Shown here: positions 53,057 through 62,129 of the stretch, one piece after another | Position numbering within the stretch: the stretch's first letter is position 1 | How the letters are laid out: each line of letters begins with the position of its first letter | Assembly: GCA_022419385.1 (NCBI GenBank) | Contig: JAJUBI010000006.1 | Location: forward strand, 3,286,001 to 3,350,000 | Length of the DNA: 64,000 bases | Reading direction: 5' to 3' | From: Paraconiothyrium sp. Pb-2020 | Lineage: Eukaryota; Ascomycota; Dothideomycetes; Pleosporales; Didymosphaeriaceae | Notes under the pieces: generated by a model | Told to the model about the DNA's origin: nothing | The model's input: the letters and a program-made list of their open reading frames with translations, nothing else | The model's database searches: none | Translations under genes and position numbers: made by a program

Positions 53057-54262
53057 ATGTCTACACACAAGGATGAATTCCCTTGGCACATCGGCGTCTA
53101 CGATGCGCACTGCCATCCCACCGACATCATGTCCAGCATCCCTTCCATTCCCTCCATGAAAGCCCGCTGCCTTACCGTGATGGGCACACGAGCACAAGAC
53201 CAGGATCTCGTGTCGCAAGTCGCCGATCAGTACGGCATCAAGAGTGATAAACTTGAAGACTGGAAGAGGGAAGAATGCATGGTCCCCTGCTTCGGGTGGC
53301 ATCCGTGGTTCGCACACATGATGTACCTCGAGCACCCTTCTGGTCCCGAAGGAGAAGGCACAGGGGAAAGACAAGAAAAGACTTTACAAGACGAAAACAA
53401 AATAAAACATTATCAGAATGTCCTAGCGCCTAGAAGAGAAGATCCCAGCGAAGAAGACAAAAAGACCTACCTCTCCCTTCCCGACCCCACACCCTTCTCC
53501 GTCTTCCTATCGCAGACACGCAAGAACTTGGCAAAATACCCCTACGCCCTCGTCGGCGAAATTGGCCTCGACCGCTCCTTCCGCATCCCAGAAGCTTTCC
53601 AAACAGAGCGAGAAGAAAACGAATTCACACCCGGAGGCCGCGAAGGCCGCCGCCTAACCCCCTTCCGCTGCGCCCCAGCGCACCAAAAAGAGATATTCAG
53701 ACAACAATTAATGCTAGCCGCGGAGATGAACCGCGCGGTCAGCGTTCACGGCGTGCAAGCCCACGGTCTCGTTTTCGACACCATAAAGGAACTGTGGAAG
53801 GACCACCAACGCCCCGTGCTATCCAAGCGCGAAAAGAAGAAACGCGGGAAGGATGACCCCTCCCTCGAGTCGCAGCTTGCTTCCTCACAAAAGAATGACG
53901 GCGAGCCGAAACCCTACCCTCCGCGGATATGTCTGCACTCGTACTCCGGGTCACCGGACGCATTCAAGCAGTACTTGAATCCCGCGATACCGGTGGCTTT
54001 CTTCGCTTCCTTCTCTACCGCTATAAACCTGGGCGACGCAGTGGGTGAGGAGACGCCACAATCTTTCGTGGATATGATCCGCACGGTGCCGGATGATATG
54101 GTACTAGTGGAGAGTGATTTGCACACTGCGGGAAATGAGATGGATAGGCGGCTAGAAGATATTGTAAGGCGAATATGTAAGATCAAGGGATGGGGACTGG
54201 AAGAGGGAGCAGAGAGGCTGGGAAGGAATTGGAGGAGGTTTGTGTTCGGGACCGAAGGCTGA
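53057..54262 (+). CDS. scn1: TatD-family metal-dependent hydrolase, Scn1-like
   Basis: 401 residues, single exon. The metal-binding signature of the TatD/amidohydrolase fold is complete: YDAHCHPTD (His18, His20), GWHPWF, the bridging Glu in LVGEIGLDRSF (about 165), SVHGVQAHG, LHSYSGSP and the final Asp in VESDLHTAG (about 350). The family hydrolyses phosphoester bonds, and many members are nucleases. The long insertions (for example the charged stretch around 105-150 and KREKKKRGKDD near 258) and the motif wording fit the fungal branch that includes S. pombe Scn1, named as a Cut9-interacting protein. The protein has no signal peptide, so it is cytosolic or nuclear. The symbol reflects family resemblance only. 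Confidence 0.85.
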   Translation: MSTHKDEFPWHIGVYDAHCHPTDIMSSIPSIPSMKARCLTVMGTRAQDQDLVSQVADQYGIKSDKLEDWKREECMVPCFGWHPWFAHMMYLEHPSGPEGEGTGERQEKTLQDENKIKHYQNVLAPRREDPSEEDKKTYLSLPDPTPFSVFLSQTRKNLAKYPYALVGEIGLDRSFRIPEAFQTEREENEFTPGGREGRRLTPFRCAPAHQKEIFRQQLMLAAEMNRAVSVHGVQAHGLVFDTIKELWKDHQRPVLSKREKKKRGKDDPSLESQLASSQKNDGEPKPYPPRICLHSYSGSPDAFKQYLNPAIPVAFFASFSTAINLGDAVGEETPQSFVDMIRTVPDDMVLVESDLHTAGNEMDRRLEDIVRRICKIKGWGLEEGAERLGRNWRRFVFGTEG

Positions 54263-54612
54263 GAAGGCAACGGAATTATAGAACAAGGGGAAGGGACTTC
54301 GGTCCGCAAATGAGAACACCTACCAGAGAGGCTGTTCTAGGAATAAACGTTGTTCAAAGGGCATTATGCTCTATTTTTTAGGCGACTACCTATCTAGAAG
54401 ATCCCACTCTCTGGATATACAGGGGGAATCGGCAACGCCAGCTGGATACAGGTGCAGGTACAGATGGACAAAACAGATCACGTAATTCGTGTGAGACTAC
54501 CAACAACGCCTTTGCTATGCAGCATGCGGACACTTCAAGGAAAACCGAACAAAACGGAGTGGTACTTGGGGTAATGATAAAGGTAAGAAAATATTACTTT
54601 GTACAGAAGATG
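54263..54612. other. 3' spacer between convergent genes
   Basis: 350 bases between the ends of the TatD and SRF1-like genes, presumably both 3' UTRs. No other feature is seen. Confidence 0.5.
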
Positions 54613-55904
54613 TTACCTCGCTACGCGTTCGATGAGCCTAAGCTAAGTTAGTTCAAGTTTCGAGAGCAAAGGGCGAATGCTCACCTCATAGTGCTGATTG
54701 CAAAAGTAGTCAACCACGCAATTAGCGCAATCAACAATGTAGCCGTCAGCGCCTTCTGCCTTGTACATATACTCTTTATGTAGGGACAGCCGGTCCCACC
54801 GTTCAAAGGGTCGGTCAGATCGGTGCCATCCTTGCATGCCCATCGGCTGTCCGTTAGCGCCTGGAAAGCCAGACTCAGATTCGCAGAGTCGAACACAATG
54901 AAAGCAAGGTCAAGAAAAACAAGGCGCATCTTGGCGTAGTGAGATCGCAGTCCCAGGGGTTTCGAGGTGTATTCATCGTAGGTGATATAGACGGTATAGA
55001 CAATGGCCACGACGTCGACAAGAATAGCCATCCACGTGGACGAGTTGTTCTTGCACGAGCGATTGTCAGATCGGTGGAAGATGGAGCCAGCCAGGGCGAG
55101 CGCTAGAACAGAGAAGGTAAGCACTATCAGGCGCACGGCAAGCGGCACCATAGGATGGTTCATGAGGACCTTGCGGAAGCGCGCGCGTTTGGCGGAGCTG
55201 AACAGGAAGAAGCCCCTGAGCGGCTCCTTCTCATCCTGGTCCATGGGCTGCCATGGCTCTTCGAGATCGGGCATGTTCTCCTTCATCCAGTCATCGTCTA
55301 CGATCTGACCGCGCGAGGATGAGGGCCGGTCGCGGTCGTAGTCGGAGGCCTTTGCGAACTGCTGCCACTTGGAAGCCTGCTCGGCGAGCGGCGCCGTGGG
55401 CGTAACGGGCGCATGTTCGCGGGCGTGGTCAAACCTGCGGCCTGGAACATTCGACTTGGGGGTGGGCATGTAGTTGTGCGAAGCCGGGCGGGCCGAGGTG
55501 GGCGTGCGTGGTAGCAGCCATGCTGATGCATCGACATGGTCTTCGTCGTCGGCAGACTGGACCCAGGGCGGGAGGGTGCGGGCTATACGGTGCTTGTCGT
55601 CGGCCGCCTGGGTGTCCTTGGAGCGCGACGACGCCAGCGTGTGCGGGTTCGAGGAAACTGACTGGCTGTGCGACTTACGCACGTTGTTGGCACCATCCGC
55701 TTGGTCGTGGGGGTAGCGCTCGTGGCTGGACGAGGCGGTCGTGGCCGAGGTCGGGCGGTGTGGGCTCAGGCTGGAGGTGGTCGGGGGGATCGCAGAGGGT
55801 TGCAGGCGGTTGTTGTTTGTGGTTGTGAGCCCCTGGGACGGCGGCGAGGGGTGGAAGAAGGGCGAGGAGCCATTGTAGGCTTCGACCATGGGGTTGCTGG
55901 CCAT
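54613..55904 (-). CDS. SRF1-like multi-pass membrane protein (regulator of phospholipase D type), two exons
   Basis: Exon 1 is 55904-54685, the intron 54684-54638 (GTGAGC donor, AACTAAC branch, TTAG acceptor), and a 25-bp last exon 54637-54613 adds LIERVAR, giving 414 residues. The first 215 residues are disordered (Ser/Pro/His-rich). After an acidic stretch (DDDWMKENMPDLEEPWQPMD) comes RFRKVLMNHPMVPLAVRLIV and four hydrophobic segments: LIVLTFSVLALALAGSIF, MAILVDVVAIVYTVYITY, LVFLDLAFIVFDSANLSLAF and ALTATLLIALIAWLTTFAI. Loop Cys residues (WACKDG, GCPYI) could pair outside. The order of segments and the ending resemble fungal SRF1 proteins, which in yeast regulate phospholipase D (Spo14); that identification is from memory of the family. 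Confidence 0.75.
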
Positions 55905-56426
55905 GTCTCACGCTGTGGCTCCGCTAGAGAGTCAAGGCCCTCCGCCTGGGTGCCCGTGTCGTGAGGGCAAGCGGAGGCTCCGAAGTGGAGGCTCGCTCAA
56001 CGGGCGCAGGCCAAGCCGCTCGGGGGTGAGCGAGCAGCAGCGCAACGGGCGATTACGTGGGCGCGAAGTAACACTCGGTGTGCGACGACATGCTCGGCGG
56101 GATGTGCCCGGGACTGCTGTAGCTGGCTGTGGCTATCGTGAGCGAGCGACTGCAATTGACCGTGTGGTGGTGAGGACAAGGTCCTGCCGGCCGCGTCGCG
56201 CAGGGAGATTAGCTGTAGATCCAGGACCCACGGCGCCCCTGCACAGCGCACCATGACGTCCTCGCGCCGCGAACAATTCCATGTTCACGCCTCCGCTAGC
56301 TTGCATCTGCCCTTGTTTTCGAATCGCATCGACATCATGTTTCACCCACAGCGCATCTAAAAAGCTTCGCATCTGCGCCATTGTGCGCTTACCAAATCAC
56401 CCTGCACCCCACTCCGACCGCCCGCC
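55905..56426. promoter_or_regulatory. GC-rich divergent promoter region
   Basis: 522 bp between the SRF1-like and Mit_KHE1-like genes. No TATA box or gene is seen. The GC-rich, box-less style fits steadily expressed genes. Confidence 0.45.
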
Positions 56427-57475
56427 ATGCGCCTCTTCCTCCTGCCCATCTCCACGCGCCGCTCGCTCATCTACTGCGAGAAGCTGCACGAGAAAGCCGC
56501 CAGCGAGCGCGGTTATCTCGACAAGATCACAAACAAGGCGAGCGAGACGTGGCTCGCATGGGAGAAGGATGCAAAGGCGCCCTTGAACTGGAAAAAGCGC
56601 GTTACCCAGGCCGGTAATCAGGCTCTCAACCGGATTCCCTTCGAGGAATGGGGGCTCAAGACGCTCCCCGCCCTGTCCACCAAGCGGAAGCTGGCGATAG
56701 TCGAGGGACGGGAGAAGTACCAGGTTATATATCCAGGCCTGTTTCTACAGCAGGATAAGGTCCCGGGGATCCTCGAGAAGTTGGCAAAGGAAAAGCAGAC
56801 GATGTACAGGAGCAAAATGATATGGAGCATTGTTGCCATGCCATTCACCGCGCCCTTTGCGCTGATTCCTATGTATGGAATCCTACCTTCTCCAACATTT
56901 ACCATACTAACAAAAGCAGAATCCCCAATCTGCCCTTCTTTTACCTCGTCTACCGCGCCTACTCATACTGGAAAGCCCTGACCGGCTCCAAGCACCTCGA
57001 GTTCCTCCTACAACACAACCTACCCACCCCCAATCCCTCTTCGGAACTCGATGAAGTCTACACCGCAGGCCTCATGTACCCTACCCGCCAGATCTCTCGC
57101 GCCGCACCGCGACCGACAAGAGAGCAGGCAGAGGAGGTAGCGCGAGTCGTGGAGTCGCAAACGAACGGCGGAGCCGAAGATGTGATGGTACTGCAGCGCT
57201 GGAACGGAAAGCTCATCGCCGAGCAGTTCCACCTACCAGACATGGAGGTCGAAATCGAGCGCGCAGTGGAGCAGGTCGAGCAGTCTATCAAGGCGAAAGA
57301 CGAGCTCATAGAAGAGAAGCTCGAGCTTGAAAAAGCAACAGCAAAAGAAGGGCAGACAGCTACGGATGCGCTGCCCAAAGCCGTATTACAACCTTTGGAA
57401 GAAGCCGAAAGGCGAATCCATGAAGAGGCTGAGAAGGTTGCGAAAGAGAAGCCATCTAAAGATGAGAAGTCTTAA
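56427..57475 (+). CDS. Mitochondrial K+/H+ exchange-related protein (Mit_KHE1 family), two exons
   Basis: Exon 1 is 56427-56872, the intron 56873-56919 (GTATGG donor, ACTAAC branch, GCAG acceptor), and exon 2 56920-57475, giving 333 residues. The N-terminal part (RSLIYCEKLHEKAASERGYL, later NRIPFEEWGLKTLP) and the middle hydrophobic stretch around residues 130-170 (IVAMPFTAPFALIP then IIPNLPFFYLVYRAYSYWKA) fit the fungal Mit_KHE1 family, thought to act with the mitochondrial K+/H+ exchanger in cation and volume balance. After residue 230 the protein is a long Glu/Lys-rich helix, probably a coiled coil, ending SKDEKS. The intron falls within the hydrophobic stretch and splicing keeps it intact. 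Mitochondrial location is inferred from the family. Confidence 0.82.
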
Positions 57476-57724
57476 AATGGTGTTGAAATCGGCTGAGGCA
57501 TTTGTATGATATCCCGGGAGGTACGTTTGAGATTTGGAACGAATTGTTGTATGTTATGTATCATGATGGCGGCTACCGGTTGTAATTCCCGATCTTACCT
57601 CTACATACACAGCCAGTTGGATGGCAATGTAAACACACCCTGCTACGACAATAACGGGAATTGAGGTCAGTCTGCGTTGCGTACCTAAGTAAAGCTATGT
57701 GCGAAGTGTACTGATTAGACCGAC

Positions 57725-59011
57725 TCATTGCTCCACCTTCTCCAAAGCCTCCCTCCTCGAAACCGAGTTCGGATCAAAGAACGGTTTCTCCCCCAGACTA
57801 ACCACCCGATTCCCCTGCCTCTTCCCACTGTAATCGTTCGTCGCAGTATGGAAAACGCTCCTATTATCCCAAATCGCCAGATCATTCTTTCCCCACTTAA
57901 ACCTTACCTGCAAATCATGATTCTCGGCAATCAATTGCAAGAAATATGCTTTGATGATATCGCTCTCCCTCTCCGTGACGCCATCGATCCAGCCATGCTC
58001 AAGCTGGTGCGCCGCGCCGAAGAGGGACTTCCAACCTGTCACGGGATTGGTGCGTACGACGGGGTGGGAGGCTTGGAAGTCAAGGCCGGTGTTCTCGGGG
58101 GCGCCGCGCGCGTCTGCGTAGAGCTCGGCGCCGAATTGCTTCGCCACGCGGTTGAAGCTGGGCTGGTGGTGTGTGGCTGTGAGGGACTCGGCGAACTTTT
58201 GCCACACGGGGGAGAGGCGGTCGTAGGCTTCGTAGCCAGAGGCCCACAGTGTGTCGCCGCCGGAGCCGTCGGTAGGGAGGGTGTGGATCTTGAGGATGGC
58301 GTAGTCGCTGGGGATGCGCTCGAAGGTAATGCTGAGATACACGTCAGTGTTGAGGACAAATGGGGAATGAGGGAAGGCGTACTCGGCATGCCAACCTTCG
58401 CTGGCAATGCGCTTCGACTTGAAGCCGTATCGGTCGTTGTAGAAAGTGCGAATCTGTTCTGAGGAGATGACGGAGACTTCGTCGTCGAGCTTGCCATTCT
58501 CGTCCACAGCGATACCTCGCTTGCTGTTGCTCAGGGCATGGCGATGGAGCTGTGCGTGGTCAATAACCAAATGTTGCCAAAGCTGTAAAGTGATGCGCTT
58601 ACTTTGGACGTCTCTGGCTTTCCAGTGAGCTCTCCGAGCTTCTGTCCAAGAATTTTCTGATCCTCGATGTTCAGGTCTTGGTTGCGGAAAAAGACCACAC
58701 CGCGCTGAGAGACTGCGCAACAACAGTAAGTATATCAGAAGTAACTTATCCATAACTTTCGGAGGATTACCCAAGATGGCAAGATCCCTGATCTTGTTAT
58801 CATCTAGCAGGATTTCACTGAGCTGAAGCTTCGGGAACTCTTCTCCGATCGTTGGCGTGACATTGGCATGGTCATACTGTTCGAGCGAGCCAGATGATAC
58901 TAAAGGCTTCTCCAGGCGAGATCCGCTTTCGCCTTTAGTCCTCACCTTATGGGTTACTTCTTGTTCAACTGGGCGAACCGCCAAGTCAACATCAGCAGCT
59001 GGTGGAGCCAT
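57725..59011 (-). CDS. TauD/TfdA-type Fe(II)/2-oxoglutarate dioxygenase, four exons
   Basis: Exons are 59011-58771, 58712-58603, 58549-58383 and 58331-57725 (374 residues). Intron 3 (58382-58332, 51 bp) is stop-free and a multiple of three, so it hides in the frame. Removing it joins WHA to D and gives WHADITFE, the HxD iron site, at about residue 171. Exon 2 lies in another frame from the unspliced reading and gives SQRGVVFFRNQDLN, a typical TauD segment. Further motifs are GGDTLWASGYEAYDRLSP, HPVVRTNPVTGWKSLF, the second iron His in WDNRSVFHTATNDY and a 2-oxoglutarate-binding Arg in GKRQGNRVV. The protein ends SVSRREALEKVEQ. Such fungal enzymes oxidise sulphonates or related small acids; the substrate is not determined. 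It is convergent with the Mit_KHE1-like gene. Confidence 0.88.
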   Translation of the reverse strand: MAPPAADVDLAVRPVEQEVTHKVRTKGESGSRLEKPLVSSGSLEQYDHANVTPTIGEEFPKLQLSEILLDDNKIRDLAILGNPPKVMDKLLLIYLLLLRSLSARCGLFPQPRPEHRGSENSWTEARRAHWKARDVQSKRITLQLWQHLVIDHAQLHRHALSNSKRGIAVDENGKLDDEVSVISSEQIRTFYNDRYGFKSKRIASEGWHAEYAFPHSPFVLNTDVYLSITFERIPSDYAILKIHTLPTDGSGGDTLWASGYEAYDRLSPVWQKFAESLTATHHQPSFNRVAKQFGAELYADARGAPENTGLDFQASHPVVRTNPVTGWKSLFGAAHQLEHGWIDGVTERESDIIKAYFLQLIAENHDLQVRFKWGKNDLAIWDNRSVFHTATNDYSGKRQGNRVVSLGEKPFFDPNSVSRREALEKVEQ

Positions 59012-59763
59012 GGTTTCAGGTTAATTTGCAATTCGAAAAAGACAATAGCTCAAAACAAAGTCAGACTGCTTGGGCCAAATCAGAATCAGATAGTCATCGA
59101 TCGAAGAGATATTCGGTATTTAAACATCAACATGATAGCTCTTATCTCCAAATCCCCGCATGTCACCATCAGGACCGCTGCATCGCGTGCTACTACTCGA
59201 CTTGCCGTGCTTCCAGTAGATGGGACTGCCTACTGTATAGCCAACACAGACTCATTGTTCACTGTCGTGAATGGTCGTGTGGTACAGTAGTTTGTGCAGG
59301 TGGCGATGATGTGCGATCTCCGCTTCTTGCGTCAGGCACATAAGTCACATGATTGGGCACACCATCCAAGGCATTGCTAAGATGAGCGATAGATTGCCGT
59401 AATACGTTCGGATACTGTATTCCTCGACTTCCTGCGCCGATGTCCGTCTGTTGTAACGGCGTCATCACGGCAAGGCAGCAACTCCAAGTCTGAGTTTTGA
59501 GAGGGGTCCCCTTTACAAGGAATGTAAGTTGGAACTTTCCTTCCCAGCGGCGAAGAAATGGTGTTCGGCACAACGGTACGAGTACATTTTTTTAATATTA
59601 ACGTTGCTCTTCTAAGTCAATGCGATAAAGACAGTACCAGATAAAATGTTATCTCCCCCATCCCTACCAACACCCCTTGCTCTGCCTCTTCATGATGAGA
59701 GACAATGTCAATCATCTTGCCTTCGACACTGTCGCTGCATGTTCAAATTCACCCTTGCTCCTC
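59012..59763. other. Spacer, no gene seen
   Basis: 750 bases upstream of the dioxygenase gene and downstream of the small secreted peptide gene. Short frames only. Confidence 0.4.
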
Positions 59764-59940
59764 TCCATCGCATATAAAATCTCGCTTCTCTCCCCTCCTG
59801 CACTAGTCAACTTTAGGCGCCCGTTCAAGGACAGATGAGACAGCCGTCGGGATAGATCTATCGCATATGAAATCTCCGTTCCCTTCGACCCCACACTGGT
59901 CAATATTAGGCGCCCGTCGAACGAGTGGGACAGCGGTCGG
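59764..59940 (-). repeat. Diverged tandem duplication of about 90 bp, second copy with a stop
   Basis: Copy 1 (59940-59851) encodes PTAVPLVRRAPNIDQC...GDFICDRS. Copy 2 (from 59850) encodes PTAVSSVLERAPKVD, then TAG at 59805-59803, and the frame beyond still reads C...RDFICDGEE. The stop sits where copy 1 has CAG, a single C-to-T change in a CA pair. Confidence 0.75.
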
Positions 59941-60273
59941 CGCGCTCGCCGTGTCTGTACCGAGGCCGGGCAATGAGAGCCATGTAGAAGGGCCGGGCGG
60001 CGCTGGGACCGAGATCGTTACGAGAGACGGGCTAGGCGGTTTGGCAGTTGGCAGGCCCAACGTAAAGGTATGGGCGGTCACTGATTTGGTATATGTACCA
60101 GGAGGCTTCCCGCCAGGTGTCTGTAATGGAGGGCTTGCGGTCGACGGGCTTGCCGTGAACGAAGGACCCGGCAAGGATGACGTGGGAAGTGGTTTGGTGC
60201 CAGGCGTTTGCGTGAGGGTAAGGGCCCTGCCGTTGACCGTAGCGGTGAGGGTGAGGAGGGCGAGGCTGTGCAT
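59803..60273 (-). CDS. Small secreted Pro/Ser/Thr-rich precursor with a Kex2-type C-terminal peptide
   Basis: 156 residues, ATG at 60273. A short signal peptide (MHSLALLTLTATVNGRA) is followed by about 100 residues rich in Pro, Ser, Thr and Gly (PGTKPLPTSSLPGPSFTASP), and then a dibasic site in PLVRR. The peptide after it, APNIDQCGVEGNGDFICD, has two Cys that could pair. A second unit follows, with a weaker basic site (LERAPKVD), and is cut short by a stop. Kex2-type proteases cut after Lys-Arg or Arg-Arg in the Golgi, so release of a small cyclic or disulphide peptide is plausible but inferred. Alternatively it is a plain wall or secreted glycoprotein. No known peptide family was recognised. 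The gene stands alone, about 790 bp from the dioxygenase start. Confidence 0.6.
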   Translation of the reverse strand: MHSLALLTLTATVNGRALTLTQTPGTKPLPTSSLPGPSFTASPSTASPPLQTPGGKPPGTYTKSVTAHTFTLGLPTAKPPSPSLVTISVPAPPGPSTWLSLPGLGTDTASAPTAVPLVRRAPNIDQCGVEGNGDFICDRSIPTAVSSVLERAPKVD

Positions 60274-62129
60274 CTTGGAGAAGTAAGTTGTAGACTGCGT
60301 TCGTTGGTGATGATGTACTTCGAAAGGGTATGTACACCTTCTTATACATGAGCTCCACAGTTTTCAACCCACGAAGGACCGCTGTTAGCTAAGATAGCAT
60401 TGCAATAGCTGAGCAGCAACATATGGAATACTACATTGAACATAAGCACTTCCGAGTCGCTTGGCGTGAAGCTTACTTCTTTCCGGTGTGCTCAGTGTCA
60501 GCACACGTTGTGAAGGATGTACTCAGGTTCAGTGTACTATTATTGGGGGCATAAATACCTACTCTGACTGTGAGATACTTAGGGGCCGATACTGTACTCG
60601 GCCCTCGTGTAAGGAACCCCGGCATCTGCTCCAATCAATCGAGACAAAGTTAGCTGCAGGCATTGGGAATAAGAACATAGCGTTTGCTCGCAAGGAATTT
60701 CTAGTGGCCACAATGTCTGTTGCCAGGCGCCGTTTACGCTGCCCCAAAAGTTCTTTTCCGCCACTTCGGTTTATGATTTGGCGAATATATGTCAAACCAT
60801 AGTTGAAAACCCGAGGATACGTTGTAAAATTTAATCAGTGTTCTGGTCAAGATCTGGCCCAGCTTTGTGTCCCCGTATCATCTCCACGTCTATCACGCCG
60901 TAGACACAACATTCCCCAAACTTTAACCTGTAGCTTTGGCTGTTGGTCGAAACATCAAGCGAACGTTGCATGCGTAAAACGCAAGAAACTCGTCTCCAGA
61001 CTTTACCAACATGGGTTCTACCCCCAGCTCACATACGCGTTTTGGACCAAGCTCCGGAGTTGAGCGGCTCCCTTGAGGCTCCCATGGCCCATGGTACGGT
61101 CGTCCCCAGAGACAAATCTAGTAAATTGCCGAGGGTCATTCCACGGTTTGGTGCTGATATTTCTACGTGGACGCTAGTGTACTGAGCCTGCAAGACATAC
61201 GGGGAAGCTCACGACGCGCCAGCGGCATGCCTTTCTTCCACACTAATCTTCTGACTATTGATCTCACTTTCCGCAACCTGACCACACCATTCGTTGCGAT
61301 CCTCTTACTGCTCCAACTGGAGCATGGAGGACACCTGTTGTATCTCATCGATATCGATACCGCAAGGATAGATGATCTGACTGATGGTTTTGATGAAATC
61401 ATACATAGAATATAGAATCGGTCGTTGTAGCAGGTTTTGAAAAGGTGGCGAGGAAGTGGACTTGGGTCTAGGAGCGATTGCTGCGTCTGACGCCATGTCG
61501 GACTCCACGACGACAAGTTTTGTTGCATCTGATGAGTTGGGAGCTGCGTTTTAAGAACGAATGATGTTGCAGCGTGATAGATATCAGATGCAGACAGCGA
61601 ATAGTCCGGACTCGAAGCGGGTTGAGCTCGAGTTTGTTTCCACATATATGGTGGAGCACTTCGCTGATGCGGATCTAACACCGCGAATGTTGTAGCCGTG
61701 CCTCCAAATCAAGACGGTTCGGTGAAGACCACGAAACATTTAGTTGGTGATGAAGGGTGGATCAACAAGGATCCTGCGGACGGTGTGAGTTGGGTCCTCA
61801 ACGTCGAGGGGTGCCTGACGAATGAGAGGACGCAAAAGCTGGGACATCGTGGTCTCAATAAGTATCTTTCGGAGTCTAATCATTGTTACTTGAAACAAGA
61901 AGCATTTTTATTACGACTCGACGAAGCAGTCGTAATAATCAAATACATTGATTAACTATGCGGGTACATCGCAGGTCTGGTCTATGTCACTCTGTCCTAT
62001 ATTCTATGCTGCTAAATCTTCCGTAAGGTGGATCTCGAACGGTTGGAATCGGGTATGGTGGAACGAGTATCGAATAGATTGACTGTCCATGAAGGATGTC
62101 ATGGGAATATGCTCAAAGCATGTCTACGA
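60274..62129. other. 1.86-kb spacer, no supported gene
   Basis: Frames up to 172 codons exist (61163-61681 minus) but lack motifs, and several overlap on both strands. A frame at 61698-61955 plus looks no better. It presumably includes the promoter of the peptide gene and the 3' region of the transporter gene. Confidence 0.4.

Noticed and set aside
57725..59011. Unspliced 428-residue dioxygenase frame
   Set aside because: It reads through three introns, puts exon 2 in the wrong frame and loses the HxD iron site; the four-exon model restores family motifs throughout.
61163..61681. 172-codon minus-strand frame
   Set aside because: No motif, signal peptide or splice extension, and opposing frames of similar length overlap it.
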